From Flavobacterium sp. KS-LB2 (lineage in GTDB: Bacteria; Bacteroidota; Bacteroidia; Flavobacteriales; Flavobacteriaceae), in contig NZ_CP145904.1 in NCBI RefSeq assembly GCF_036895565.1, positions 1,798,001-1,862,000 on the forward strand: a DNA stretch of 64,000 nucleotides, written 5' to 3'. Numbering within the stretch: position 1 is the stretch's first letter; every line of letters begins with the position of its first letter. The position numbers and the translations under genes were made by a program. Positions 25,877 through 35,388 of this stretch are shown here, piece after piece. Under the pieces are notes generated by a model. It worked only from the letters and a program-made list of their open reading frames with translations, made no database searches and was not told the DNA's origin.

Positions 25877-26740
25877 ATGGTTTCATATAATACAAAAGAC
25901 TGGTTTACTTTTATTTTTCGTTTTCACAAAGCGGACACTTTTAGAACGTTAATGCCAATAATGCTCGCTATTGGTGTTTATTCTGGAATTATCGGTTATT
26001 TAGAAGTTGAATATTGGAAATTAGCGGACAACAGTTATGTAAAGAATATTACAATCATGCACGGAATGCTTGGTTTCGTGATTTCATTATTGCTAGTTTT
26101 CAGAACCAATACTGCCTATGATCGCTGGTGGGAAGGCCGTAAAATGTGGGGTGCATTAGTCAACAACAGCCGTAATTTTGCGCTTAAATTAGCTGTTATT
26201 TTAAAAGATGAAAAAGATCGCAAATACTTTCGAAAAATGATTCCTAGCTATGCGTCTATTTTGCATAAACATTTGAATGATGATGATACCAGCAAACAAT
26301 TATTTGAAGATGTCGATTTAGAAATTGATTATCACAAACACAAGCCCAATCAAGTCGCAAAAATGTTATTTCAGAAAATTAATGATTTATATGATTCCAA
26401 AAAAATAACAGGTGATCAACTCATTATTTTAAATGAAGAAGTCAAATCATTTACTGACATTTGCGGTGCTTGTGAACGAATCAAAAACACTCCTATTCCC
26501 TACTCCTACAGTGCTTTTCTTAAAAAATTCATCTTTTTTTATGTGATGACTTTGCCTTTTGGATATTCTTTTAGTTTAGGCTATTATGTAGTTCCGGTTG
26601 TCGTATTTATTTTTTATGTTTTGGCGAGTTTAGAATTAATTGCTGAAGAAATTGAAGATCCTTTTGGGAGCGATGAAAATGATTTACCAACACATAAAAT
26701 TGCTCAGAATATTAAAAAACATGTAGAAGAATTAATTTAA
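25877..26740 (+). CDS. Bestrophin-like channel family protein
   Basis: A 287-residue integral membrane protein of the bacterial bestrophin family (UPF0187, as in E. coli YneE), which forms pentameric ion channels; the Klebsiella homologue conducts cations. The signature FRTNTAYDRWWEGRKMWGALVNNSRN (around residues 75-100) is intact and is followed by a cytoplasmic helical domain. Hydrophobic helices lie at about 25-45, 58-75, 215-235 and 237-255. The conserved EDPFGSDENDLP near the C-terminus is also a family mark. It has a short leader and stands between two unrelated genes on the same strand. Confidence 0.92.
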   Translation: MVSYNTKDWFTFIFRFHKADTFRTLMPIMLAIGVYSGIIGYLEVEYWKLADNSYVKNITIMHGMLGFVISLLLVFRTNTAYDRWWEGRKMWGALVNNSRNFALKLAVILKDEKDRKYFRKMIPSYASILHKHLNDDDTSKQLFEDVDLEIDYHKHKPNQVAKMLFQKINDLYDSKKITGDQLIILNEEVKSFTDICGACERIKNTPIPYSYSAFLKKFIFFYVMTLPFGYSFSLGYYVVPVVVFIFYVLASLELIAEEIEDPFGSDENDLPTHKIAQNIKKHVEELI

Positions 26741-26813
26741 ATTTTGTTAAAGAGTGTTCCGGTTCTAATTATTTTTATTAAATTTAAGCTTTGCCTTTTT
26801 AAAGTTTAAAACT

Positions 26814-27737
26814 ATGAATAGTAACCGCGCTTTTATAAATCCACCTCATTTATCAAACGAAAAATCTTTAAAAACATTAGTAGAAAATAGGACCGTTTAC
26901 TCTTTAAACCATTGTGAACTGAATCTTTTTGAAACCTACGAATCCTCTACATTAGTTCCTTTGAAATTTAATGATTTTGTGGTGACCAGCATGTTGCGAG
27001 GTAAAAAAATAATGCATCTTTTTGATGACCCAAGTTTTGTCTATTTACCAGGTGAAACCGTCGTAATTCCCTCGAATGTAGAGATGAAAATCGATTTTCC
27101 GGAGGCTTCTAAAAATAATCCGACGCAGTGTTTGGCTTTGGCGATAGACCAAACTAAAATTACAGATACCTTAGCGTTTTTAAACGAACGTTACCCAAAA
27201 GAAGCAAAAGACCAATTCTGGCAATTGAACTACCAAAATTATTTTTTTTATAATAATATAGAATTAGCAACAACAATAAATAAATTAATCAAAGAATGCA
27301 TGAGTACTTCCATAACTAAAGATGTTTTGGCCGATTTGTCTTTGCAAGAATTATTGATTCGCATTATACAGACACAAACTGCTAAATCAATTGAAGATGG
27401 ACTATTTATTGATCCCAAGAACCCTATTACTGAAGTTGTAGAATTCATTCGGTTGAATTTAAAAGAAAACTTTAACATGAAACATTTGAGTGAAAAAGCA
27501 TGTATGAGTTCTACTTCTTTCTATCGTTTTTTCAAAAAAGAACTAGGAATGAGCCCTATTGAATTTGTAATTGGAGAAAAAATAAGATGCGCTAAACAAT
27601 TGCTAAAAAATCCTTCGATACAAATCAATGAAGTATGTTACTTATCTGGATTTGAAGATTGTAATTACTTTATTCGATTGTTTAAAAAACATGAAGGAAT
27701 TACTCCAAAACAATATCAATTATTATACGTAAACTAG
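26814..27737 (+). CDS. AraC-family regulator, probably of the aldehyde dehydrogenase unit
   Basis: A 307-residue regulator with an N-terminal AraC_N-type ligand domain (LSNEKSLKTLVENRTVYSLN, YLPGETVVIPSN) and a C-terminal double helix-turn-helix (about 205-305). In the latter, FNMKHLSEKACMSSTSFYRFFKKELGMSPIEF and INEVCYLSGFEDCNYFIRLFKKHEGITPKQY are the two HTH units. It converges on DUF779 and aldehyde dehydrogenase genes, with the stops 1 bp apart, a grouping I recall from other Flavobacteria. This placement suggests, but does not prove, that it controls the dehydrogenase in response to an aldehyde or alcohol. Confidence 0.88.
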   Translation: MNSNRAFINPPHLSNEKSLKTLVENRTVYSLNHCELNLFETYESSTLVPLKFNDFVVTSMLRGKKIMHLFDDPSFVYLPGETVVIPSNVEMKIDFPEASKNNPTQCLALAIDQTKITDTLAFLNERYPKEAKDQFWQLNYQNYFFYNNIELATTINKLIKECMSTSITKDVLADLSLQELLIRIIQTQTAKSIEDGLFIDPKNPITEVVEFIRLNLKENFNMKHLSEKACMSSTSFYRFFKKELGMSPIEFVIGEKIRCAKQLLKNPSIQINEVCYLSGFEDCNYFIRLFKKHEGITPKQYQLLYVN

Positions 27738-27738
27738 A

Positions 27739-28116
27739 TTATTCAATAAAAATAACTGGTTCTAGTGATAATTCTTCCTCCGGAGTAAAGATTCTATATT
27801 CAATTCGGAATGTTTTTTTCAAAGGTGTTTCTAAGGAAAATCCTCCTACCCCAAAAGCATCAATTACATCCAAAGTAAAATGTGCATGTTTCCAATATTC
27901 GAATAAATCCTTGTCTACCCAAAATTCAGTATCTTCAATTGTACCAATACGTACATCACCCATTCGCTGATAAAATCCGCCTTTTTCAAAACATTGTGGT
28001 TGCGTTCCCTCGCAACATCCTCCTGCTTGATAAAACATCAAATCTCCGTGTTTTTCTTTTAGAACCTTAATTAATTCTATTGCTTTTTCTGTGGCATCAA
28101 TTCTTTTTATCATCAT
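27739..28116 (-). CDS. DUF779 domain protein associated with aldehyde dehydrogenase
   Basis: A 125-residue protein matching DUF779 (acetaldehyde dehydrogenase-associated protein). The cysteine-rich motif GGCCEGTQPQCF (residues 32-43) is characteristic and could bind metal. HFTLDVIDAFGVGGFSLETP and FRIEYRIF follow, as in the family. It lies 74 bp downstream of the aldehyde dehydrogenase on the same strand. A second ATG is the next codon, so the exact start is 28116 or 28113. It may assist or regulate the enzyme; the mechanism is unknown. Confidence 0.88.
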   Translation of the reverse strand: MMIKRIDATEKAIELIKVLKEKHGDLMFYQAGGCCEGTQPQCFEKGGFYQRMGDVRIGTIEDTEFWVDKDLFEYWKHAHFTLDVIDAFGVGGFSLETPLKKTFRIEYRIFTPEEELSLEPVIFIE

Positions 28117-28190
28117 TTTTTAATTTAAAATAAAACCTGACAAATCATACAATCTGCCAGGTTTATGATTAACCAATAATCAGTAATTAA

Positions 28191-29696
28191 CTAAAAGAAA
28201 CCCAATTTCTTTTTATCATAAGAAATCAGCATGTTTTTTGTCTGACGATAGTGCCCAAGCATCATTTTATGGTTTTCACGACCAATTCCAGACTGTTTGT
28301 ATCCACCAAAAGGAGCTCCTGCAGGATAAGAATGGTACTGATTAATCCAAACACGACCCGCTTGAATCGCTCTCGGAACCTGATAAATCTCGTGTGCATC
28401 GCGTGTCCAAAGTCCAGCTCCTAAACCATACATCGTATCATTTGCAATCGCAATCGCTTCTTCAGTTGTTTTAAAAGTAGTAACAGCCAAAACTGGTCCA
28501 AAAATTTCTTCTTGAAAAATACGCATTTTGTTATGTCCTTTGAAAAGTGTTGGTTTAATATAATAACCACCAGCTAAATTCCCTTCCAAATGATTTTCTT
28601 CACCTCCAATTAAAACTTCTGCGCCTTCTTCTTTTCCTAATTTTATGTAAGTCAGGATTTTCTCTTTTTGAACCAGAGAAGCCTGTGCTCCCATCATGGT
28701 AGTTTTGTCCAATGGATTTCCTAATTTGATTGCTGCAGTTCTTTCAATTACTCGAGCAATAAATTTTTCATAAATATCTTCGTGAACCAATAATCTCGAC
28801 GGACATGTACAAATTTCTCCTTGATTTAAAGCAAACATTACCGCACCTTCAACCGCTTTATCAAAGAAATCATCATCAGCATCACCTACAGATTTCATAA
28901 AAATATTTGGAGATTTTCCTCCAAGTTCTAAAGTTACCGGAATAATATTTTCGGTGGCATATTGCATCACTAAACGACCCGTTGTTGTAGAACCTGTAAA
29001 AGCTGCTTTTGATACTTTTTTATTAGTAACCAAAGCTCTTCCAAGTTCAGCACCAAAACCATTAACAATATTTATAACTCCAGGAGGCAAGATATCACCA
29101 ATCAATTCCATCAAAACCATAATTGAAATTGGTGTACTTTCTGCAGGTTTCAAAACTACTGTATTTCCTGCTGCTAATGCTGGCGCTAGTTTCCAAACAG
29201 CCATTAAAATAGGGAAATTCCAAGGGATAATTTGAGCAATAACACCCAAAGGTTCGCTTAAAGCGATTGAAACTGTTTGCGAATCCAATTCGGCGATGGA
29301 ACTTTCTTCAGCACGAATTACTCCAGCGAAATATCTAAAATGATCTATTGCCAAAGGCATATCAGCAGCTAATGTCTCCCGAATGGCTTTTCCATTGTCA
29401 ATTGTTTCTACCGTGGCAAGATATTCTAAATTATCTTCCATAACCTGAGCAATTTTATTCAATAAATTACTTCGTTCAGTAACAGATGTTTTTCCCCATG
29501 TCTGGAAAGCTTCATACGCAGTATCAACAGCTAAATCTAAATCTACTTTAGTGGAATGCGCTGCTCTTGTAAATACCTTCCCGTCAACCGGAGAAACCAC
29601 GTCAAAATACTGCCCACCTATTGGAGCAACAAATTTTCCACCAATATAATTATCATATGTTGCCTTAAAATCAGGTCTTTTTACTACGTTATCCAT
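28191..29696 (-). CDS. NAD(P)-dependent aldehyde dehydrogenase, ExaC/AldB-like
   Basis: A 501-residue cytoplasmic enzyme that oxidises aldehydes, probably acetaldehyde, to carboxylates. The catalytic cysteine is C296 in [11 protein letters not shown] and the general-base glutamate is E257 in LELGGKSP; the N-terminal IPWNFP motif and FTGSTTTGR (nucleotide-binding loop) are present. The double-cysteine [10 protein letters not shown] variant is typical of ExaC and AldB. The AraC and DUF779 neighbours support a substrate-inducible acetaldehyde pathway. Full length, with no defects. Confidence 0.93.
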   Translation of the reverse strand: MDNVVKRPDFKATYDNYIGGKFVAPIGGQYFDVVSPVDGKVFTRAAHSTKVDLDLAVDTAYEAFQTWGKTSVTERSNLLNKIAQVMEDNLEYLATVETIDNGKAIRETLAADMPLAIDHFRYFAGVIRAEESSIAELDSQTVSIALSEPLGVIAQIIPWNFPILMAVWKLAPALAAGNTVVLKPAESTPISIMVLMELIGDILPPGVINIVNGFGAELGRALVTNKKVSKAAFTGSTTTGRLVMQYATENIIPVTLELGGKSPNIFMKSVGDADDDFFDKAVEGAVMFALNQGEICTCPSRLLVHEDIYEKFIARVIERTAAIKLGNPLDKTTMMGAQASLVQKEKILTYIKLGKEEGAEVLIGGEENHLEGNLAGGYYIKPTLFKGHNKMRIFQEEIFGPVLAVTTFKTTEEAIAIANDTMYGLGAGLWTRDAHEIYQVPRAIQAGRVWINQYHSYPAGAPFGGYKQSGIGRENHKMMLGHYRQTKNMLISYDKKKLGFF

Positions 29697-29719
29697 GTTG
29701 CTATCTATTTATGTTTTAT

Positions 29720-29727
29720 CAAATATA
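29720..29727 (-). promoter_or_regulatory. -7 promoter box for the aldehyde dehydrogenase (minus strand)
   Basis: The minus strand reads TATATTTG, an exact TAnnTTTG match, 24 nt before the start. No well-spaced -33 element is seen, which would suit activator dependence. Confidence 0.4.
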
Positions 29728-29909
29728 CCTTCATCTTTAGTATTAAAATAGCACAATTCATTCAACTAATAGCATTAAATTTTCATATCTGTTTTTTTTA
29801 ACCTAAATTTATTATTTAATTCATATTTATTTACAACAAATACTATTAAATTCTTATTTTAAATACTTACTTATAAGACCAAATCAGTTATAAAAAACCA
29901 AAAAAATTG

Positions 29910-29941
29910 TTTCTTACTCCAAACTGCAATCCTTATATTTG
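29910..29941 (+). promoter_or_regulatory. pheT promoter, TTTC-N20-TATATTTG
   Basis: An exact -7 box TATATTTG at 29934-29941, with TTTC at 29910-29913 in the -33 position. The transcript leader of about 45 nt contains the repeat remnant at 29945-29978. Confidence 0.6.
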
Positions 29942-29944
29942 CAC

Positions 29945-29978
29945 GCGAGACCGTAGGTCGAACTGACGAAGTAATCTC
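29945..29978 (+). repeat. Remnant of a dispersed GCGAG...GACGAAG-AATCTC repeat
   Basis: The segment runs from GCGAGACC to GACGAAGTAATCTC. It resembles a dispersed bacterial intergenic repeat I recall (GCGAGG...GACGAAGCAATCTC). Within it GAGAC and a TCTC end pair only weakly, and it now lies in the pheT leader. Confidence 0.55.
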
Positions 29979-29992
29979 ATTAAAATTGACAG

Positions 29993-32413
29993 ATGAAAAT
30001 ATCTTACAACTGGTTAAAACAATTCATTAAAATAGACTGGAAATCCGAAGAAACTGCAGCACTACTAACTGATTTAGGTCTAGAAGTAGAAATTGTTGAC
30101 AAATACCAATCGGTAAAAGGCGGATTAGAAGGCATTGTTGTAGGACATGTTCTTACTTGCATCCAACACCCGGACGCTGATAGACTAAAAATAACTACTG
30201 TAGATTTAGGAAATGGTATTCCTGTACAAATTGTTTGCGGTGCGAGTAATGTTGCTGCAGGACAGAAAGTACCTGTTGCTACAATTGGCACTACATTATA
30301 CGATAAGGAAGGAACTGCTTTTTCAATCAAAAAAGGAAAAATTCGCGGACAGGAAAGTCACGGAATGATTTGTGCCGAAGATGAATTAGGTCTTGGGGAA
30401 AACCATGACGGGATTATGATCCTTGATGAAGCATTACTTCCAGGAACTCCTGCTGCAACAGTTTTCAAAATTGAAAATGACGAAGTTTTCGAGATAGGAT
30501 TAACACCTAATCGTGCTGATGCTATGAGTCATTTAGGAACAGCGCGAGATTTAAGAGCAGGAATGCTCCAAAGTGGAGTTAACGTTGAATTAATTACACC
30601 TTCAGTGAGCAATTTCAGAGTAGATAAGAGAACTTTGAAAATTGATATTGATGTAAAAGAGCCTAAACTTGCTCCCAGATATTGTGGTGTAACTATTTCT
30701 GGTATTGAAGTAAAACCTTCTCCTGCTTGGTTACAAAACAGATTAAAAGCGATTGGATTAAATCCAAAAAACAATATTGTAGATGTCACTAATTACGTTT
30801 TACATGAATTGGGTCAACCGCTACATGCCTTTGATGCTTCAAAGATTAACGGTAAAATAGTAGTTCAAACGCTTCCTTCAGGAACAAAATTTACTACTCT
30901 TGATGACATTGAAAGAACATTACACGAAGAAGACTTAATGATATGTGACGAAAAAGGACCTTTATGTATTGCAGGAGTTTTTGGTGGAAAAAAATCAGGA
31001 GTTTCTGAAAGTACGAATTCTATATTTTTAGAAAGTGCCTATTTCAATCCTGTTAGCATTCGTAAAACTGCTAAAAGACATCAATTAAATACAGATGCTT
31101 CTTTCCGTTTTGAAAGAGGAATTGACCCAACAATTACAGAGTACGCGCTAAAGCGTGCTGCTTTATTGATACAAGAAGTAGCCGGTGGTGAAATAACTTC
31201 GGATTTAATTAATATGTATCCAAAGAAAATTGAAGACTTTTCTGTATTTTTAAACTTCAGTAAAGTAGCTAAAATTATTGGAGAGGAATTACCAAAAGAT
31301 ACTATTAAGAAAATATTGGTTTCATTAGACATCAAAGTAAACAGTGTTTCAGATGCTGGATTGGGATTAACTATTCCTTCTTACCGCGTTGATGTTCAAA
31401 GAGAAATAGATGTTATAGAGGAAATATTGAGAGTTTACGGATACAACAATATTAATTTTTCTAAAAAATTAAATGCTACCGTTTCTAATGCTCCAAGAAA
31501 TGAAGACTACAAAATACAAAATTTGATTGCCACACAGTTAAATTCTCAAGGGTTTAATGAAATGATGGCAAATTCATTGACAACTGCGTCTTATGTTGAA
31601 CTTTCAGAGGTATTGAATCCAGCAAACAACGTAACAATGTTAAATCCGCTAAGTGCTGATTTAGCTACCATGCGTCAATCTTTGTTGTTTTCTGGACTGG
31701 AAGTAATCTCATATAATATCAATCGAAAAAATTCCGATTTGAAATTATTCGAATTTGGAAAATCGTACCATAACTATCTTGCTGGATACGAAGAAAAAAA
31801 ACATCTTACTTTATTTCTTTCTGGAAACAGAAATCAAGAAAACTGGACCAGCACTCAAAAACCATCTGATTTCTTTTTATTCAAAGGATATGTGAATGGA
31901 ATCCTTTCCAGATTAGGCATTCAAAAAACACAAAATGTACCTGTAACTTCAGATGTTTTTTCTGAAGGAATTGCTATTAGTGTAGGAACAGAGATTGTGG
32001 TGGAATTAGGAGTTGTTAAAAAATCAGTGTTAAAACATTTTGGAATCAAACAAGAAGTACTTTTCGCCGATTTTAATTGGGCGTTAATTCTGAAATTGAT
32101 TTCAACCAAGATAAAATACACCGAGATTCCTAAATATCCTGAAGTTCGTAGAGATTTAGCGTTGCTAATTGATCAAAACGTAACCTATGACAGTATTTAT
32201 AACATTGCACGTCAATCAGAGAAAGCACTCTTGAAAGACATTAATTTATTTGATGTTTATGAAGGAACAAATCTTCCAGAAGGGAAAAAATCATATGCGT
32301 TAAGTTTTACAATTCAAGATAATTCTAAAACACTAACCGATGTTCAAATTGATAAAATTATGAGCAAATTGCAAAATAATTTCGAAACGGAACTTGGTGC
32401 CAGCTTACGATAA
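29993..32413 (+). CDS. pheT: Phenylalanine-tRNA ligase beta subunit
   Basis: An 806-residue beta chain of the alpha2-beta2 PheRS, which charges tRNA-Phe. Domain order is regular: N-terminal KISYNWLKQFIKIDW, tRNA-binding EMAP-like domain (about 40-150, with HPDADRLKITTVDLG and QIVCGASN), the B3/4 editing domain, B5 (DFSVFLNFSKVAKIIG), a catalytic-like core (EEILRVYGYNNI) and a C-terminal FDX-ACB anticodon-binding domain (EIPKYPEVRRDLALLID). pheS is not adjacent; in Bacteroidota the two genes are often apart. A tRNA-Phe gene is elsewhere in this window (58981-59053). A strong terminator follows the stop. Confidence 0.97.
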   Translation: MKISYNWLKQFIKIDWKSEETAALLTDLGLEVEIVDKYQSVKGGLEGIVVGHVLTCIQHPDADRLKITTVDLGNGIPVQIVCGASNVAAGQKVPVATIGTTLYDKEGTAFSIKKGKIRGQESHGMICAEDELGLGENHDGIMILDEALLPGTPAATVFKIENDEVFEIGLTPNRADAMSHLGTARDLRAGMLQSGVNVELITPSVSNFRVDKRTLKIDIDVKEPKLAPRYCGVTISGIEVKPSPAWLQNRLKAIGLNPKNNIVDVTNYVLHELGQPLHAFDASKINGKIVVQTLPSGTKFTTLDDIERTLHEEDLMICDEKGPLCIAGVFGGKKSGVSESTNSIFLESAYFNPVSIRKTAKRHQLNTDASFRFERGIDPTITEYALKRAALLIQEVAGGEITSDLINMYPKKIEDFSVFLNFSKVAKIIGEELPKDTIKKILVSLDIKVNSVSDAGLGLTIPSYRVDVQREIDVIEEILRVYGYNNINFSKKLNATVSNAPRNEDYKIQNLIATQLNSQGFNEMMANSLTTASYVELSEVLNPANNVTMLNPLSADLATMRQSLLFSGLEVISYNINRKNSDLKLFEFGKSYHNYLAGYEEKKHLTLFLSGNRNQENWTSTQKPSDFFLFKGYVNGILSRLGIQKTQNVPVTSDVFSEGIAISVGTEIVVELGVVKKSVLKHFGIKQEVLFADFNWALILKLISTKIKYTEIPKYPEVRRDLALLIDQNVTYDSIYNIARQSEKALLKDINLFDVYEGTNLPEGKKSYALSFTIQDNSKTLTDVQIDKIMSKLQNNFETELGASLR

Positions 32414-32434
32414 TAACACTTTTGAAAAAGTATT

Positions 32435-32477
32435 AAATCCCAATTCTAAAAAATTTTAGAATTGGGATTTTTTTTGC
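32435..32477 (+). terminator. Intrinsic terminator of pheT
   Basis: Arms 32435-32451 and 32454-32470 are complementary, followed by an eight-T run. Confidence 0.85.
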
Positions 32478-32480
32478 ACA

Positions 32481-32505
32481 AAAAAGCCCCGCTATTAGCA
32501 GGGCT
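32481..32505 (-). terminator. Intrinsic terminator of the fasciclin gene (minus strand)
   Basis: On the minus strand an AGCCC/GGGCT stem with one internal mismatch and a tight loop is followed by a T-run. It ends transcripts of the gene whose stop is at 32543 and is back to back with the pheT terminator. Confidence 0.8.
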
Positions 32506-32542
32506 CTTAAGACTAACAAAATATCAACCTTTAATCCTAAAA

Positions 32543-33097
32543 TTATTGTTTAGGTAATACTACAGCATCAATCACGTGAATAACACCGTTTGATTGATTT
32601 ACATCTGCAATAGTCACTTTAGCTTTATTCATATTCTCATCTGTAATGTATAGATCTTTTCCTTGCATCCAAGCTGTCAAAGTTCCACCACTTACTGTTT
32701 TCATAGTCGCTTTTCCATTACCCATTTTAATAGCTTTTGCTATATCCGAAGCGTTCATTTTTCCTGCTACAACATGATAGGTAAGAATTGTTTGTAATGT
32801 TTTTAAGTTTTCTGGTTTTAACAATGTAGTTACTGTTCCAGCTGGTAATTTATCAAACGCGGCATTTGTTGGGGCAAAAACGGTGAATGGTCCTTTACTT
32901 TGTAATGTTTCAACTAAACCTGCTGCTGTTACTGCTGCTACTAAAGTGGTATGTTCTTTTGAATTTACTGCGTTCTCAACAATGTTTTTTGAAGGATACA
33001 TGGCTGCTCCACCTACCATTACTGTTTTTTGTGCAAAAGAAGTTGCTCCAAATACTAATGCCATAAAAGCAACTGATAATAATTTTCTAGTTTTCAT
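32543..33097 (-). CDS. Exported fasciclin (FAS1) domain protein
   Basis: A 184-residue secreted adhesion-type protein. A signal peptide (MKTRKLLSVAFMALVFGATSFAQ) precedes one FAS1 domain (about 50-183). The H1 motif GPFTVFAPTNAAFDKLP and the H2-like motif NGVIHVIDAVVLP are clear, with the central YHVVAGKM between. FAS1 domains mediate cell-cell or matrix adhesion, although bacterial roles are poorly defined. There is no type IX sorting tail and no lipobox. It is monocistronic, with a minus-strand terminator. Confidence 0.92.
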   Translation of the reverse strand: MKTRKLLSVAFMALVFGATSFAQKTVMVGGAAMYPSKNIVENAVNSKEHTTLVAAVTAAGLVETLQSKGPFTVFAPTNAAFDKLPAGTVTTLLKPENLKTLQTILTYHVVAGKMNASDIAKAIKMGNGKATMKTVSGGTLTAWMQGKDLYITDENMNKAKVTIADVNQSNGVIHVIDAVVLPKQ

Positions 33098-33336
33098 AAA
33101 ATCTATTTTTTTAAGTTATATAAAGTCATTTACGCACTACAATAGCTTTTGGTTTTAAAAAAACTAAAATATTTTTTAATTTATTGATTATCAGTGAATT
33201 ATAATTGATTATTATTGAAGTCTTCTGAAAATAATTTGTGATAAGTAGCTCCGATTAAAACCTTTCACAAAACGGAAGGAATCGTAAATTGAAATTGAAC
33301 CGAGCACCAAAAAATTTAAATAGAACCATCTAAAGC

Positions 33337-33367
33337 AAAAAAAAGCCTCACATTACTGTGAGGCTTT
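33337..33367 (-). terminator. Intrinsic terminator of rpsA (minus strand)
   Basis: A perfect 11-bp stem (33342-33352 with 33357-33367), a 4-nt loop, and on the minus strand a run of eight T. Confidence 0.88.
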
Positions 33368-33391
33368 CTATATTCAAAAAAATTCAAGAAA

Positions 33392-35170
33392 TTATTTTTT
33401 CTCTGATTTTTCCATTTTAGCTTTCAATGCAGCTAACATATCATTGTTATCTCCTAAAGTTGCAGCTGGTGCATTAGTAGATGAGTTAGATGATGTGTTT
33501 TCTGAAGCTGATTTCACATTTTTCTCTTCTTCTTCACGGAAGATAGCAGTGTGAGATGCAACTACTCTTTTGAATTCTTTGTTGAATTCGATTACTTTGA
33601 AATCAGCAGATTCACCTTTTTTCAATTTCTTCCCGTCTTCTTTTTCAAGGTGACGAGTAGGAATGAAAGCAACGATATCATCTCCGAATTCTACAGTAGC
33701 TCCTTTGTCAACAATTTCAGAAATTTCACCGTTGTGGATAGTTCCTACAGCGAAAGAATCTTCATACTGATCCCAAGGATTAGCAGTAGTTTGTTTGTGA
33801 CCTAAAGATAATTTACGTCCGTCAACATCTAATTCTAATACAACTACGTCTAATTTTTCACCAACGTTTACAAATTCAGATGGGTGTTTGATTTTCTTAG
33901 TCCAAGATAAGTCAGAGATGTAGATTAATCCATCAATTCCTTCTTCTAATTCTACGAAAATTCCAAAGTTTGTAAAGTTTCTAACAATACCTGTATGTTT
34001 AGAACCTACTGGGTATTTAGCAGTGATATCAGTCCAAGGATCTTGAGACAATTGTTTGATACCTAATGACATTTTACGGTCGTCTCTATCTAAAGTCAAG
34101 ATAACAGCCTCAACAACATCACCAACTTTTACGAAATCTTGAGCAGAACGCAAGTGCGTAGACCAAGACATTTCAGAAACGTGGATTAAACCTTCAACAC
34201 CTTCAGCAACTTCGATGAAAGCACCGTAATCAGCGATTACAACTACTTTACCTTTTACTTTGTCTCCAATTGCTAATTTAGCATCAAGAGCATCCCAAGG
34301 GTGAGCGTTTAATTGTTTCAATCCTAATTGAATTCTTGTTTTCTCATCATCGAAATCAAGGATTACAACATTTAATTTTTGATCTAATTCAAGAACTTCA
34401 GATGGGTGGTTGATTCTTGACCAAGAAAGGTCAGTAATGTGAATCAATCCATCAACTCCACCTAAGTCAATAAAGACACCATAAGAAGTAATGTTTTTAA
34501 CAACACCTTCTAATACTTGTCCTTTTTGTAATTGACCAATGATTTCTTTTTTCTGGATTTCGATATCCGCTTCGATAAGCGCTTTATGAGAAACAACAAC
34601 ATTTTTGAATTCGTGGTTGATTTTTACCACTTTGAATTCCATCATTTTGTTTACATATACATCGTAGTCTCTAATTGGTTTAACATCAATTTGAGATCCT
34701 GGTAAGAAAGCTTCAATTCCGAAAACGTCAACGATCATACCACCTTTAGTTCTGCATTTTACAAAACCATTAACGATTTCTCCTGTTTCGTTAGCCGAAA
34801 TAACTCTATCCCATGATTTGATAGTACGTGCTTTTCTGTGAGATAAAACTAATTGACCTGTTTTGTCCTCACGGATGTCAATTAATACTTCAACAGTATC
34901 ACCTACTTTTAATGCTGGGTTGTAACGGAATTCATTTAATGAAATAACACCTTCCGATTTTGCATTGATATCAACAATAACGTCTCTATCTGTAATTCTT
35001 ACAACTGTTCCTTCTACAACTTCCTCTTGATCAGTTGCAATAAAAGTTTTTGAAACTAGTTCTTCAAACTCTAATAAGTTTTTCTCATCAACAGCATCAA
35101 TACCTTCTTCGAAATTGTGCCAGTTAAAATTTGCTAAAAACTCTTCTTGTGATTTTAATTGTTCAGACAT
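33392..35170 (-). CDS. rpsA: 30S ribosomal protein S1
   Basis: A 592-residue S1 protein that binds mRNA and helps recruit it to the 30S subunit, important in Bacteroidota where Shine-Dalgarno sites are scarce. Six S1 OB-fold repeats are visible, starting near residues 50, 135, 220, 305, 392 and 480; each has a GxV motif such as GVVKNITSYGVFIDLGGVDGL, GKVVVIADYGAFIEV and GIVRNFTNFGIFVEL. A Ser/Asn-rich linker and a charged end (ALKAKMEKSEKK) follow. The 5' leader is about 115 nt from a good promoter, enough for autogenous control. rpsA and cmk are often linked; here a permease lies between them. Confidence 0.97.
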   Translation of the reverse strand: MSEQLKSQEEFLANFNWHNFEEGIDAVDEKNLLEFEELVSKTFIATDQEEVVEGTVVRITDRDVIVDINAKSEGVISLNEFRYNPALKVGDTVEVLIDIREDKTGQLVLSHRKARTIKSWDRVISANETGEIVNGFVKCRTKGGMIVDVFGIEAFLPGSQIDVKPIRDYDVYVNKMMEFKVVKINHEFKNVVVSHKALIEADIEIQKKEIIGQLQKGQVLEGVVKNITSYGVFIDLGGVDGLIHITDLSWSRINHPSEVLELDQKLNVVILDFDDEKTRIQLGLKQLNAHPWDALDAKLAIGDKVKGKVVVIADYGAFIEVAEGVEGLIHVSEMSWSTHLRSAQDFVKVGDVVEAVILTLDRDDRKMSLGIKQLSQDPWTDITAKYPVGSKHTGIVRNFTNFGIFVELEEGIDGLIYISDLSWTKKIKHPSEFVNVGEKLDVVVLELDVDGRKLSLGHKQTTANPWDQYEDSFAVGTIHNGEISEIVDKGATVEFGDDIVAFIPTRHLEKEDGKKLKKGESADFKVIEFNKEFKRVVASHTAIFREEEEKNVKSASENTSSNSSTNAPAATLGDNNDMLAALKAKMEKSEKK

Positions 35171-35289
35171 GCTGATTAAAAATTTGTATTCTGTATTCTC
35201 TCGAGTTTCTTGATGTGATAGAAAACAGCAGAAGTTGTTTGTATAAATAGTTGAACCCTAGTGGAAACTCTTATTCACCAAAAGGACTG

Positions 35290-35320
35290 CAAAAGTAACA
35301 CATTTATATTAAATAGCAAA
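35290..35320 (-). promoter_or_regulatory. rpsA promoter, TTTG-N19-TACTTTTG (minus strand)
   Basis: The minus strand reads TTTG (35320-35317) and TACTTTTG (35297-35290), 19 nt apart. This is the best match to the Bacteroidota consensus in the window. It leaves a leader of about 115 nt before the start at 35170. Confidence 0.75.
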
Positions 35321-35388
35321 ATATTTATGTTTAGATAATCGACTGATTATTAGGAGCAGAACATTTTGCGGTTTTAAAGAACTCTGTT

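Noticed and set aside
28130..28170. Terminator between DUF779 and aldehyde dehydrogenase
   Set aside because: Only a 7-bp AAACCTG/CAGGTTT pair with a long loop and no T-run; too weak to call.
29942..29992. Riboswitch or T-box in the pheT leader
   Set aside because: The leader is only about 50 nt and shows no T-box core; the structured part is explained by a dispersed repeat.
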